DNA of 64,000 nucleotides from Flavobacterium chungbukense (GCF_020805785.1 NZ_JAJGZV010000011.1:62001-126000); one strand, 5' to 3'; numbered from the stretch's first letter, positions 7,970 through 17,882 are shown. The notes: generated from the letters alone by a model not told the origin. Translations and numbers: made by a program.

Positions 7970-9298
7970 ATGAATAAGTTTTTCACTTTAGTTTTATGCG
8001 TTTTGGGAATGGTCCAAAACGCATCTTCCCAGAAATACAGCAATGATAAGTTTCCCGATGGAAGCGAAATCACATCATGGTTTAAAGAGTATGCCAAGCT
8101 GGAGCTAAAAAATCTGGGCAAACAGTATAAAATTACAGCTCACGGAGTTGGAACTGACAGTACGAAAATACAGACAGCTGCCATTCAGAAAGTGATCGAT
8201 AAAGCCGCTGCTAACGGTGGCGGCGTCATTGTGATTCCGAAAGGAGTTTTCCTGAGCGGGGCTTTGTTTTTTAAGCCTAAAACTAAATTGTATGTCAGCG
8301 AGGGCGGTGTCTTGAAAGGCTCTGATAATATTGCTGATTTTCCAATTATGGCTTCCAGAATGGAAGGGCAGAATCTGGATTATTTTCCAGCTGTAGTGAA
8401 TGCTTACGGAGTTGATAATTTTTCAATTTCCGGAAAAGGAACTATTAACGGAAACGGCAAAAAATACTGGGATGCTTTCTGGGCAAGGCGAAAGGAAAAT
8501 CCAAAATGTACGAATCTGGAAGTTTCCAGACCCAGATTGGTATTTGTGTGGAATTCAAATAATGTGCAGTTTCAGGATGTGAAATTGATTAATTCTGGTT
8601 TCTGGACCAATCACTTTTATAAATGCAATAATGTTAAGCTGCTGGATCTGTATATTTTTTCTCCTCACCTTAAAGATAAGGCTCCAAGTACCGACGCTAT
8701 TGATATTGATGTCTGCACGAATGTTTTGGTTAAAGGCTGCTACATGTCAGTTAATGACGATGCTGTTGCGCTTAAAGGCGGAAAAGGCCCCTATGCAGAT
8801 CAGGATCCTAACAATGGAGCAAACAAGAATATCATTATTGAAGACTCTAATTTCGGATTCTGCCATTCTGCATTAACAAACGGAAGCGAGGCAATTCACA
8901 ATAGAAATATAGTGATGCGCAATTGTAAAATTGACGGTGCTTCAAGATTGCTGTGGCTGAAAATGAGACCTGACACGCCGCAACGTTACGAATACATCAG
9001 AGTTGAAGATATTAAAGGAGAAGCAAAAACCGGATTGGGAGTCTTTGCCTGGAAACAATTTTTTGATCTGAAAGGGCGTCCTGATATTCCGCTTTCATAC
9101 GGTGAGAATGTTACTTTGAAAAACATCGAATTGAAATGCGATACTTTTTACGGTGTAGAAAACGATCCTAATGTCCGTCTGTCTAATTTCACTTTCGAAA
9201 ATCTGAATATAGAATCAGTGAAAACGAAGATCGACAAGACTTTGATAAATGGCGTGAGCTTTAAAAATGTATATGTCAATAAAGTATTGGTTGAATAA
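7970..9298 (+). CDS. GH28 pectin hydrolase (rhamnogalacturonan/galacturonan type)
   Basis: Secreted right-handed parallel beta-helix enzyme that hydrolyses galacturonic acid linkages. Residues 1-21 are a signal peptide. Catalytic-site blocks are STDAIDID (240-247), VNDDAVALKGG with Asp263/264, a FGFCHSALTNGSE segment with His299 in place of the usual G-H-G, and WLKM with Lys331 at the usual R-x-K position. The changes around the His and the long insert between the Asp pair and the His are typical of exo-acting or RG-specific members rather than endo-polygalacturonases. Two GH28 paralogs occur in the locus; this one is the more divergent. Confidence 0.88.
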   Translation: MNKFFTLVLCVLGMVQNASSQKYSNDKFPDGSEITSWFKEYAKLELKNLGKQYKITAHGVGTDSTKIQTAAIQKVIDKAAANGGGVIVIPKGVFLSGALFFKPKTKLYVSEGGVLKGSDNIADFPIMASRMEGQNLDYFPAVVNAYGVDNFSISGKGTINGNGKKYWDAFWARRKENPKCTNLEVSRPRLVFVWNSNNVQFQDVKLINSGFWTNHFYKCNNVKLLDLYIFSPHLKDKAPSTDAIDIDVCTNVLVKGCYMSVNDDAVALKGGKGPYADQDPNNGANKNIIIEDSNFGFCHSALTNGSEAIHNRNIVMRNCKIDGASRLLWLKMRPDTPQRYEYIRVEDIKGEAKTGLGVFAWKQFFDLKGRPDIPLSYGENVTLKNIELKCDTFYGVENDPNVRLSNFTFENLNIESVKTKIDKTLINGVSFKNVYVNKVLVE

Positions 9299-9364
9299 TT
9301 TTTTGGCTTGAAACCAAATAACAAGCAAAATTTAATACCTGCCCAACATTTTATATTATAGAAA

Positions 9365-11809
9365 ATGAAAAAAATATTTCTTTTTGTCTTACTGTTTAAA
9401 GCGGTAAATTCTTTCAGCCAGAAAGAAAAACTGGTTGAATTTGAGATAGCCAATTCCAAGAATCTGGCCGCAATTTATATTGATGTAAATACTGATCCGC
9501 TGATTGTCTGGGCAGTAAAGGAACTGGCAGATGATATCAAAGAAATTAGCGGACACCGTCCAGAAATTATTACTGCGGGTACTATTTCAAAAAAAGGAAT
9601 TTATGTTGGCCAGGTTTCTTCAAAATTACTTTCATCCAAAAATATTCAGAAACAATTAGTAAATCAATGGGAGAAATTTTCAATTAGAAAAGCAAAGGAA
9701 AACCTTCTCGTTATTGGTTCAGATGTGAGGGGAACTGTTTACGGGGTTTTTGAAATTGCCGAACGTCTGGGTATTTCTCCGTGGAAATGGTGGGCAGATG
9801 TACATCCTTTAAAAAAAGAAAACCTTTCATTGTATCTTCCGTCACAAGGAATTACTGAATCTCCTTCTGTGCAGTACCGCGGTATTTTTTTAAATGATGA
9901 AGACTGGGGATTACAGCCATGGGCTGCGAAAACTTTTGAACCAGAAACGGGAGATATCGGTCCCAAAACCTATGAGAAAATTTTTCAGCTCCTGCTGCGC
10001 CTGAAAGCCAATACCATCTGGCCTGCAATGCATCCATCCACTAGAGGCTTTTTTACAATTCCGGGGAATAAGGAAATGGCACAGAAATATCGAATCGTGA
10101 TCGGTTCTTCACATGCCGAGCCGATGCTTAGAAACAACGTTGATGAATGGAAATCGAAAATTTACGGCGATTACAATTATTTTACCAATAAACCCCAAGT
10201 GGATAAATATTGGCAGGAACGTTTGGATGAATTAAAATCGGCTCACAATGAAACTATTATGACGCTAGGAATGCGCGGTGTCCACGACAGTAAAATGGAA
10301 GGGGCAAAAGATTTAAAGGAATCGATTGCAATGGTGCAGAAGATTATTCTGAACCAGCGTGAAATGCTTTCAAATACTTTCAAAAAACCGCTTTCGGCTA
10401 TTCCGCAGGCTTTTGTTCCCTACAAAGAAGTATTGGAATTATATGATAGAGGACTCAAAGTCCCGGATGATATAACCCTGGTATGGCCTGACGATAATTA
10501 CGGTTATATCCGCCGTTTGAGCAGTGTGGAAGAACAAATGAGAGCAGGAGGCAGCGGTGTGTATTATCACATCAGCTACTGGGGACGTCCTCATGATTAT
10601 CTTTGGCTGAGCACCACGCAGCCTGGCTTAATCTGGTATGAAATGACAAAAGCGTATCAAAACGGCGCAAAAAAGATGTGGATTGTAAATGTCGGAGATA
10701 TAAAACCGGCGGAGTACGATATCGAATTTTTTCTGGATCTGGCGTGGAATGCCGATAGCATCAAATCTGATGGAATTGATGAATATCTGGAAAACTGGAC
10801 AGCAAGAGAATTTTCTTCAGCGGTAAGCCGCGAAGGAGCTTTGGTTGTAAAAGAATACTACCGTCTGGCAATGCTCAGAAAGCCGGAATATATGGGATGG
10901 AGCCAGACCGAGCCGACAACGCAGGTTAGATTTTCTGATTTTTCTGAGGATGAATCCCTGAGACGAATAAAAGCTTATGAAAACCTAGTACGGAAAATAG
11001 AAGAACTCGAAAAGCTGATTCCTGAAGAGAGAAAAGATGCCTGGTTTCAATTGATGGCATATCCTGTCAATGGAGCGGCCTATATGAATTATAAATTTTT
11101 GTATTGGAATTTAGCGTCAATGGTTTCAGATGCTGCCCAGAAAGAAAAGTATAATGCTTTGGCTGCTCAGGCTTTTGAGAAAATTCAAGAATTGACTAAT
11201 TTTTATAATAAAAAATTAAGCAATGGCAAATGGAATTACATGATGTCGATGCAACCTCGAAAACTGCCTGTTTTTGATGCAGTTACAACGAGTGAAATTT
11301 TAAAGGAAAAACCACCAAAAACCGTATCAGAAAGAATCAATATCCAAGCCAGCCAATTTACTTCTAAAAAAGACTCCGAAAATTATCAATGGAAACCAAT
11401 TCAAGGCTTAGGATACAGCAATAATGCTGTGACTTTGTTTCCGTTTACGCAAAGTTATTTTAAGAATGAAAAACCGTCTCTTTCTTATGAATTTGAAATT
11501 GAAAAAGCGGGCGATTATGAGATTGAAGTGCGTCTCCTTCCCACGCATTCTAATGCTTTTGATCATGAAATTGGGATCCAAATTGACAAAAATAATGCAG
11601 AATACTTTAAAATAAACACAAAAGACCGCGATAAAACTTGGAAAGAAAATGTACTTAGAAACAGTGCAATAGTAAAAATTCCAGCATCAAATTTTTCCAA
11701 AGGCAAACATGCTGTTAAGATTGAAGTCAATCAAACCGGAATTGTACTCGACCAATTAGCAGTTTACTTAGCTGCTGAGGGAGGAACTTATGAAATTCCA
11801 ATCAAATAA
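9365..11809 (+). CDS. GH115 alpha-glucuronidase-like enzyme
   Basis: Secreted (signal peptide 1-18), 814 residues, with the GH115 layout: an N-terminal alpha/beta domain (HRPEII, KKGIYVGQ, ending before about 160), the TIM-barrel catalytic domain (YRGIFLNDEDWGL near 173, LKANTIWPAMHP, IGSSHAEPM, MRGVHDSKM, WPDDNYGYIRRL), a helical domain, and a C-terminal beta-sandwich from about 650. Known members release alpha-linked (methyl)glucuronic acid, mainly from xylan and sometimes from arabinogalactan. Here xylanases are absent and pectin enzymes surround it, so a glucuronic acid on an RG-I or arabinogalactan side chain is more likely. Last gene of the first plus-strand run. Confidence 0.88.
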   Translation: MKKIFLFVLLFKAVNSFSQKEKLVEFEIANSKNLAAIYIDVNTDPLIVWAVKELADDIKEISGHRPEIITAGTISKKGIYVGQVSSKLLSSKNIQKQLVNQWEKFSIRKAKENLLVIGSDVRGTVYGVFEIAERLGISPWKWWADVHPLKKENLSLYLPSQGITESPSVQYRGIFLNDEDWGLQPWAAKTFEPETGDIGPKTYEKIFQLLLRLKANTIWPAMHPSTRGFFTIPGNKEMAQKYRIVIGSSHAEPMLRNNVDEWKSKIYGDYNYFTNKPQVDKYWQERLDELKSAHNETIMTLGMRGVHDSKMEGAKDLKESIAMVQKIILNQREMLSNTFKKPLSAIPQAFVPYKEVLELYDRGLKVPDDITLVWPDDNYGYIRRLSSVEEQMRAGGSGVYYHISYWGRPHDYLWLSTTQPGLIWYEMTKAYQNGAKKMWIVNVGDIKPAEYDIEFFLDLAWNADSIKSDGIDEYLENWTAREFSSAVSREGALVVKEYYRLAMLRKPEYMGWSQTEPTTQVRFSDFSEDESLRRIKAYENLVRKIEELEKLIPEERKDAWFQLMAYPVNGAAYMNYKFLYWNLASMVSDAAQKEKYNALAAQAFEKIQELTNFYNKKLSNGKWNYMMSMQPRKLPVFDAVTTSEILKEKPPKTVSERINIQASQFTSKKDSENYQWKPIQGLGYSNNAVTLFPFTQSYFKNEKPSLSYEFEIEKAGDYEIEVRLLPTHSNAFDHEIGIQIDKNNAEYFKINTKDRDKTWKENVLRNSAIVKIPASNFSKGKHAVKIEVNQTGIVLDQLAVYLAAEGGTYEIPIK

Positions 11810-11871
11810 AATTTATAAGTAAGGATGTAATTTTGTATGCTTCACATTCAGGTTAAAAAAAAAAATAACTT

Positions 11872-11919
11872 AAAATGCACAAATTTCCGCAAATTAATCT
11901 GCGGAAATTTGTGCATTTT
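11872..11919. terminator. Bidirectional hairpin between convergent genes
   Basis: A perfect 19-bp stem (11872-11890 with 11901-11919) and 10-nt loop lie between the GH115 gene (plus) and the tandem CE12 gene (minus). An A-run at 11855-11865 gives a U-run, after a 6-base gap, for minus-strand transcripts; the plus-strand side ends in a short TTTT. A small open frame that crosses this hairpin is not considered a gene. Confidence 0.8.
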
Positions 11920-11970
11920 GCAGTTAAAATCAAGTTTTACGACTTTGAGGACTTCACGTCTATAACTTCT

Positions 11971-13479
11971 TTATTTCGGAATTTCAATATAATCCCTCAA
12001 ATTGCAGTTTTTTATTTTCTGAATGCTTTCAGCTACTGTAAGGGCATTCAACTTTGCGCCTTCCAAACCAGTATGCGTATGATCTTTTGGAAAAAATGCT
12101 TTTACTTTTTCTTTTCCGAGCAACTCATATTTTTGCGCCACAATTTCATTTAAATCAATATAAAAAACATTTTGTCTTTCTGCAGCAATTTTAGACCAAT
12201 TGCCATAAGTATCAGTTCTTCGCTCTACTTTATCATTCGGCCATTCATTACGTGGAGTCTGGCTTAATACAATCGGAACTGCACCTTTTTCTTTGGCTTC
12301 ACGAATGAATTTTTCCATATACCAGCCAAAAGTATGAACAATCTCTTTAGTACCGTCTGGACGGATAACTTCCTGTGTTTCTTCGCCGTTTCCTATCAAG
12401 GAACCTCTGAATTTTTCTTTGTCAATATCGCCAGCATCATTATGACCAAACTGAATCAGGATGAAATTTCCAGGTTCCAGCTGGTTTTTTACTTCATTCC
12501 AGAGACCTTCGTAATCGAAAGTTCTCGTGCTTCTCCCGCCACGCGCTTTGTTGATGACTTCAATTCTGGTCGTATCGCAATACTGAGGAAATGGAACTCC
12601 CCAGCCAACTGCATCTGGATTATTATTGTTGTTCGCCATAGTCGAATCGCCAATTAGAAAGACCTTTTTCTTGGCAGGAAGTATAATTTTTGGATTGTCT
12701 AAAATGTATTTTTTTAATGAATTTTTACTGTTTTTCAATTCATCAATAATAACAGAAGCCGAAAGTACAGCTCCTTTTGCCGAGGTATGTGTATGGTCTT
12801 TTTTATAAAAATAAGTACCGGTAACTTTTGTTTCGCCAAATTTTTCCATTTCAAGAGCCATTTTTTCATTCAGATTGATAAAAGTTGCTTTTTCCTTTTC
12901 AGCAATTTGTTTGGCCCATAATCCATATGATTTGTCATTTCGAGGTACTTTCCCATTCTGCCAGTCATTGCGTGGAATAGGAGAACAGATAATCGGAATT
13001 GCGCCTTTTGATTTCGCTTCACGAACGACCTTCTGAATATACCAGCCGTAAGTATGTACAATTTCATGTTTTTTGGTTAGGATATTATCTATTTCTTCTG
13101 TTTCAGAACCAATTCCTTTAATGGTGCCTCTTGCGCGGAGACTGTCATTTACTGGGCCATTGTCATTGTGTCCAAACTGAATCAGCACATAATCGCCTTT
13201 TTTTAACTTATTTAAAACTGCAGTCCAAAGCCCCTTATCCTGAAATGTACGGCTGCTGGTACCTCCCAAAGCATGGTTTTCAATCCTGATTTTTGTCGTA
13301 TCGAGATATTGTCCAATGAAATCTCCCCAGCCCCAAAGACCGCCGGCTCCATCTCCTTTACCATTTTTTACAGTCGAATCGCCTACCATAAAAAGAGTGG
13401 GTCTGTTATCTTGTTTGGAAGTGAAATTGAAAAATAATACAGCCAAAAATAGTACGGAAAGTATTTTAAAGAATTTCAT
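11971..13479 (-). CDS. Tandem CE12 rhamnogalacturonan acetylesterase (two SGNH domains)
   Basis: One secreted protein carries two complete SGNH/CE12 esterase domains that remove O-acetyl groups from RG-I galacturonate. The signal peptide is about 1-20. Domain 1 (about 28-255) has GDST with Ser35, GGTSSRTF, QFGHND with Asn105 and DHTH with Asp228/His231. Domain 2 (about 272-495) has GDST with Ser279, GGRSTRTF, QFGHND with Asn347 and DHTH with Asp466/His469. Both catalytic sets look intact. Most CE12 proteins have a single domain of about 230 residues, so this is an internal duplication. It is the last gene of a minus-strand trio with GH2 and another CE12. Confidence 0.9.
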   Translation of the reverse strand: MKFFKILSVLFLAVLFFNFTSKQDNRPTLFMVGDSTVKNGKGDGAGGLWGWGDFIGQYLDTTKIRIENHALGGTSSRTFQDKGLWTAVLNKLKKGDYVLIQFGHNDNGPVNDSLRARGTIKGIGSETEEIDNILTKKHEIVHTYGWYIQKVVREAKSKGAIPIICSPIPRNDWQNGKVPRNDKSYGLWAKQIAEKEKATFINLNEKMALEMEKFGETKVTGTYFYKKDHTHTSAKGAVLSASVIIDELKNSKNSLKKYILDNPKIILPAKKKVFLIGDSTMANNNNNPDAVGWGVPFPQYCDTTRIEVINKARGGRSTRTFDYEGLWNEVKNQLEPGNFILIQFGHNDAGDIDKEKFRGSLIGNGEETQEVIRPDGTKEIVHTFGWYMEKFIREAKEKGAVPIVLSQTPRNEWPNDKVERRTDTYGNWSKIAAERQNVFYIDLNEIVAQKYELLGKEKVKAFFPKDHTHTGLEGAKLNALTVAESIQKIKNCNLRDYIEIPK

Positions 13480-13556
13480 GGTTTGAATTATAAATTTGAG
13501 AATAATGTTTTACATATTTGTTTACCGTAAAGTTCACAAGGGTCTAGGTAATGAGT

Positions 13557-13568
13557 GCAAAGCTTTGC
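13557..13568. repeat. Short palindrome in the GH2-CE12 gap
   Basis: The 169-nt gap 13480-13648 between the GH2 and tandem CE12 genes contains the perfect palindrome GCAAAGCTTTGC, flanked by AAAGTTC (13529 on) and GAACTT (13569 on), so a longer imperfect fold-back is possible. A second TTCTTTGCGGTTAAA tract lies near 13610. Such TTTGCG-rich tracts are common flavobacterial intergenic repeats. Confidence 0.4.
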
Positions 13569-13648
13569 GAACTTATTTATTTCAATATAAACAGATAAAA
13601 ATCATAGCGTTCTTTGCGGTTAAAATATTTTAGTATTTAAACTTGAAA

Positions 13649-16507
13649 CTAAATTTTATCCCTAAAATCAAACCATAGAGTCATTTTTATACCCTCGTCT
13701 CCGCTTTTAATGCGGATATTTGTAGGCTGGCTTTGAGGTCCCTGCTGTTCAAGAGGTTTAAAATCTCTCATAGCTGGAATTTCATACATAAACGAAATAT
13801 CTCCCTCTGGAAAAGCCGGCTGCGGATAGCTGCCAGGGAAACCATTTTTGGGCAGATCAGGAGTAAATAATCTCAGAAACAGATTGTCAGATTCGCTGAA
13901 AACTTTAAAAGAAGAAGTTCCCGCTTTTAGATCTGCTCCGATAACATTGGCATGATAGCCTTTAAATTCAGGATACACCAGGTTTTCGAAACTTTCGCCT
14001 GTTATGGTGGTATTATAATCCTTCTCCCAGATTCCGTAGGTGGTGCCTTTTATTCTGTTTTTCCAAACGCGGTACGGTCCTCTCCCAAACCATTTCATGC
14101 CTGTGACTTCTTTTTCAGGAAAACTGAAAGTAATGCCCCAGGAATTGATTTTATCTTCAAAGAAAGCGCCGTCAAAGCCTTCTCCTCCTGACGCATTTTT
14201 TAAAGCAGTGAGCTCCATTTTTAATCGTCCGTCTGCTTCCATAATCCATTTTACAGAAGATAAACCGCCCGAATAAGAAACATGACAGATTGATTTGTTT
14301 CCTTCCTGCGAAACTTTAATGTCTTTTAATTTGGCTTTCATTCCAATTGGACGTGGGCCGTTTGTAAGCGGAATAACAGAGGTGCCGTTTTTAATTCCGG
14401 TTATTTCTCCTGTCCCAGCATCAATATTGACAGTAACTGAACCGCCTTTTAAAGTAATTTCGCTAGCCGTTTTTACTGCCGATGCTTTGCTACTTGTTTT
14501 TTGTCTCACTAAGAATTTTTCAGCATAAAAAAGTGCCTTATGAATAGGCCATGTCCAAGTATAAATTTCTTTATTAAACTGGTCATAAGCGGTAATGGAA
14601 AGTATATCTCCTTCAGCAAAATTGTTAGGAACCGCAAACTGAATTTTACGTGTTTCTCCTGGATTTATATCTGGAATTTGAATTTTGCCAGAACTTATTG
14701 CTTGTGCATTTTTATTGCTGTATAAAACGTCTGAATCAGATTTTAGCACTTTAAATTCCATTCTGCACGAGTTCAGATTACTGAACAGATAGTCATTGGC
14801 AATTAGAAAAGAACCTTCAAAGTTCGGAGTAATTTGTTTTGGCAGAAACTGGATTGGTGCCCAAACTTCCTTTACCGTATAATAACTTCCTTCTTTTTCG
14901 CGATGAGGGCCAAGAATTCCATCGGCAGCCAGAGAGCCTTTAGAATCAAATTTTACATCTCCGGTCCAATCTGATCGTTTTACGGCTTCGTCTAGCATCG
15001 CCCACATAAAGCCTCCGGCAAAAAGGGGACTTTCTTTGTAGCGGTTCCAGAAATCCTCGAGTGCGGCTCCATGACCGTTATCATAAGTTCCGTGCATGAA
15101 TTCGGTTGGGAAAAATACATTTTCACCCGAATTAAAACGGTGCATTCCAGTTAGATATGTTGGATAATGATGCGTATCCCAACCATTAAAATCAGCCCAT
15201 GGATGAATCACAATTCGTTTCTGCGGGTCTTTTTCGGCAAAAACTTTATCGACTTCATAATTCCAGCCGCCTTCATTGCCATTATCCCAAATAATGACTG
15301 AAGCATGATTGACATCGCGTGTTACCATTTCAGCGACCAATTTTGTTCCCGTTTCGGTATCGTATGAGTTTTGCCACCCAGCCAGTTCGTTCAGAACAAA
15401 AATTCCTAGTGAATCACAAACTTCTAGAAAATGTTCATCTGGAGGATAATGACCGCGGACAGCATTCATATTCATATCTTTAATGAGTTTTCCATCCAGT
15501 TCGCTGATTCGTTTACTGGTACTTCGTCCTCCTTCTGGCCAAAATGAATGACGGTTAATTCCCTTCATGATAATTTTGGTTCCGTTCACGTAAATCCCAT
15601 CCTGTTTTTTAAACTCTAAAGTTCTAAAACCTATTTTTTTATTGTATTGATGAATGCTATTTCCGTTTTGTTTTAAATTCAGTTGCAACTCGTACAAATT
15701 AGGATTTTCTGGATTCCAAGGTTTGATGTTTTTCCATTGTGCAGAAATAGTTTCTTTAGTAGTTTTCGCTTTAAGCGGAAAAGAAAAAGTTTCGAGATTT
15801 TCTCCGTTTAAGCCTTTTAGCGAGGCTTCTAAAGTGGTGTTTTTTGCAATATTTTTTAAATCCAGATCAATTGTAATGCTGCCATCCATTTTTGGATTTA
15901 CGGCTATATGCTGAATATTTGTTTTAGGAGAGACTTCAAGCCATACTGGACGATAAATACCTCCAAACAACCACCAGTCGGCTCTTCTTTCAGCAGCGTT
16001 AACCGATTTATTGGCAGAATGTTTCCAGACATGGACTTCCAGAATATTTTTGGTTCCATAGGCTAATAACGACGATACATCATATTTAAATTCATAAAAA
16101 CCTCCCTGATGAATAGCGCCTGCAAGCTTTCCGTTTATTTTTACTTCGGTGTCCGTCATAGCGCCGCCAAAAACAATTTTCACTTCTTTGTCTTTGTAAG
16201 ATGCAGGAACTTCAAATTCGTATTTATATAAACCTTCTTCTTTGCTTGGTTCTTTTTGGTTTAGTTCCTTATACCAGCGTCCATAAGTATATTCTCCAAA
16301 ACCTTCAAGCTCCCATTGGGAAGGAACATTTATTTTTGACCATTTTTTACTATTATTTCCATCGGTGCAATAGAAATCCCACTGTACAGGATGTTCAAAA
16401 TCTTTTCCTGAAAGATAAATTTTGTCAGTCTGCTGTGCTGTGACGTGCAGCGAAATAAAAATGGTCAGGGCTTTGATCCACTGACTTTTAAATTTTTTTA
16501 GTTGCAT
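13649..16507 (-). CDS. GH2 beta-galactosidase-like enzyme (LacZ-type, five domains)
   Basis: Secreted glycosidase, probably removing beta-galactose from pectic side chains. The open frame begins at 16561, but the ATG at 16507 is preferred: it gives a proper signal peptide (MQLKKFKSQW to HVTAQ) and does not overlap the upstream CE12 gene, which ends at 16524. With this start (952 residues) the domains are sugar-binding (about 30-190), two Ig-like, TIM barrel (about 310-590), and a C-terminal small-chain domain (about 690-950, with KWFGRGPY). The acid/base is Glu412 in DNGNEGG and the nucleophile Glu469 in FPTEFMHG. Other GH2 specificities cannot be excluded. Expressed with CE12 genes on both sides. 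Confidence 0.88.
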   Translation of the reverse strand: MQLKKFKSQWIKALTIFISLHVTAQQTDKIYLSGKDFEHPVQWDFYCTDGNNSKKWSKINVPSQWELEGFGEYTYGRWYKELNQKEPSKEEGLYKYEFEVPASYKDKEVKIVFGGAMTDTEVKINGKLAGAIHQGGFYEFKYDVSSLLAYGTKNILEVHVWKHSANKSVNAAERRADWWLFGGIYRPVWLEVSPKTNIQHIAVNPKMDGSITIDLDLKNIAKNTTLEASLKGLNGENLETFSFPLKAKTTKETISAQWKNIKPWNPENPNLYELQLNLKQNGNSIHQYNKKIGFRTLEFKKQDGIYVNGTKIIMKGINRHSFWPEGGRSTSKRISELDGKLIKDMNMNAVRGHYPPDEHFLEVCDSLGIFVLNELAGWQNSYDTETGTKLVAEMVTRDVNHASVIIWDNGNEGGWNYEVDKVFAEKDPQKRIVIHPWADFNGWDTHHYPTYLTGMHRFNSGENVFFPTEFMHGTYDNGHGAALEDFWNRYKESPLFAGGFMWAMLDEAVKRSDWTGDVKFDSKGSLAADGILGPHREKEGSYYTVKEVWAPIQFLPKQITPNFEGSFLIANDYLFSNLNSCRMEFKVLKSDSDVLYSNKNAQAISSGKIQIPDINPGETRKIQFAVPNNFAEGDILSITAYDQFNKEIYTWTWPIHKALFYAEKFLVRQKTSSKASAVKTASEITLKGGSVTVNIDAGTGEITGIKNGTSVIPLTNGPRPIGMKAKLKDIKVSQEGNKSICHVSYSGGLSSVKWIMEADGRLKMELTALKNASGGEGFDGAFFEDKINSWGITFSFPEKEVTGMKWFGRGPYRVWKNRIKGTTYGIWEKDYNTTITGESFENLVYPEFKGYHANVIGADLKAGTSSFKVFSESDNLFLRLFTPDLPKNGFPGSYPQPAFPEGDISFMYEIPAMRDFKPLEQQGPQSQPTNIRIKSGDEGIKMTLWFDFRDKI

Positions 16508-16523
16508 AAAAGTTGGTCTTTGG

Positions 16524-17882
16524 TTAGTTTCCATCTGGTTTAGAAATTTCAAAACGGGCACTCGTTGGTAGTGTCCAACTCGAAATATAGTTAGGTTTTT
16601 TCGGATCGTAATCTGGAATATCTTTTTTGAGTTGTTTTTTCAGCGGAACATCAAGCTGTCGGATTCCCTTAATTATGCAAAGTGCAATTTCATTAGCGCC
16701 AAAACTATTAAAATGCGTATTGTCGTCCAATGCTTTTTCCTGACCTGGAAAGGTGTTGGCCGGATATTGCACAAAAGCTTTTCTAGATACTTCATCGCCC
16801 CAGGTTTCGTAAAGCTCGGTTGTCATTTTCGTGATGTCAATGAGAGCTGTATTGTTTTTTTGAGCAATAGCACGCATCGCAGCAGGAAAATCGCCATGCG
16901 TATCTTTCAGAGTTCCGTTTTCATTAAAGAAACGGCGCTGCGTCGGAGTAACTAAAATCGGAATTGCGCCTTTATCTTTAGCTGCCTGAGTAAATTCAAC
17001 CAATAAATCTGAATAGGATTCCCATGGGCCATTGCCGGCGCCTTTGATTTTTTCATCATTATGACCAAATTCCACAAAAAGATAATCTCCTTTTTTAATC
17101 TGCGAAAGTATTTTTTTCAACCGTTTTCCAGCTTTAAAAGAACTTAATGAAGAACCTGAATAGGCATAATTTGCCACAACAACATTTTCATTAAAATAAT
17201 TAGTAATAAACTGCCCCCACGATGCCCAGGGCTCCACGTCTTGGTCAGTAACCGTAGAGTCTCCTGCTAAATAAAGAACGGTTAAATTTTCTTTTTTTGT
17301 GATTTTAATACTTTGTACGGCTGTTTCGCCTAGAAATTCAAGTGTCAATTTATCATCCCAATCTAAGATGTCTTTTTCTCGGTCTTTAAGACTGACATTC
17401 AAATTTTCATCAATTTTAGGATTTCTGACATTAACATTAAAAACCTGTGTGGCCGATTTTCCTTTTGCCACAATAATTTCGCTGGCCATTAATCTGCGGG
17501 ATTCTGCTTTTATCGTAGTTTTGAGATCTTTTTGAGGATTTCCTAAAACTACTTCTATTTGATAATTTCCTTCGGGAAGTTTAACTGAAAAATAGACTGG
17601 TTTTTCAGCAGAAAAAGAATTTGGATTAAATTTTAGGCTTGATTCGGTGTTGAAGTCAAATCCATATCCTGGATCAGATTTGTATTTTAATGAGTTTGTC
17701 ACCAAAATTCCTTTTTTGATTTTTAAATCACTTCCAAACTGGAAGAGCAATGTCTTTTTTATACTGTCTTCAGAGGCCATTTTATTATCAAACGCATTTT
17801 TCGCTGCATTGTTTGAAAAAACAGTAAACGGCATCACGACAGAAAACAAGAATAAATACGAATATGTGAAAAATTTAGTCAA
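16524..17882 (-). CDS. CE12 rhamnogalacturonan acetylesterase with N-terminal beta domain
   Basis: Secreted esterase acting on acetylated RG-I. The signal peptide covers about 1-23. Residues ~43-195 form a beta-sandwich resembling the galactose-binding-like domain often fused to CE12. The SGNH domain follows with GDST (Ser209), a YSGSSLSSF block, EFGHND, and DDNTHFN holding the catalytic Asp/His pair near residue 385. Length 452 fits this two-domain form. It is first in the minus-strand trio; its promoter has a TAGATTTG -7 box (17912-17919) and a GTATCCTGTAC half-site 19 nt further upstream, so it is probably controlled with the 723 operon. Confidence 0.9.
   Translation of the reverse strand: MTKFFTYSYLFLFSVVMPFTVFSNNAAKNAFDNKMASEDSIKKTLLFQFGSDLKIKKGILVTNSLKYKSDPGYGFDFNTESSLKFNPNSFSAEKPVYFSVKLPEGNYQIEVVLGNPQKDLKTTIKAESRRLMASEIIVAKGKSATQVFNVNVRNPKIDENLNVSLKDREKDILDWDDKLTLEFLGETAVQSIKITKKENLTVLYLAGDSTVTDQDVEPWASWGQFITNYFNENVVVANYAYSGSSLSSFKAGKRLKKILSQIKKGDYLFVEFGHNDEKIKGAGNGPWESYSDLLVEFTQAAKDKGAIPILVTPTQRRFFNENGTLKDTHGDFPAAMRAIAQKNNTALIDITKMTTELYETWGDEVSRKAFVQYPANTFPGQEKALDDNTHFNSFGANEIALCIIKGIRQLDVPLKKQLKKDIPDYDPKKPNYISSWTLPTSARFEISKPDGN

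Noticed and set aside
11875..12153. A 92-codon plus-strand frame after GH115
   Set aside because: It begins inside the perfect terminator hairpin and runs antisense through the CE12 gene.
12334..12657. A 107-codon plus-strand frame in the tandem CE12 gene
   Set aside because: It is antisense to the conserved second esterase domain.
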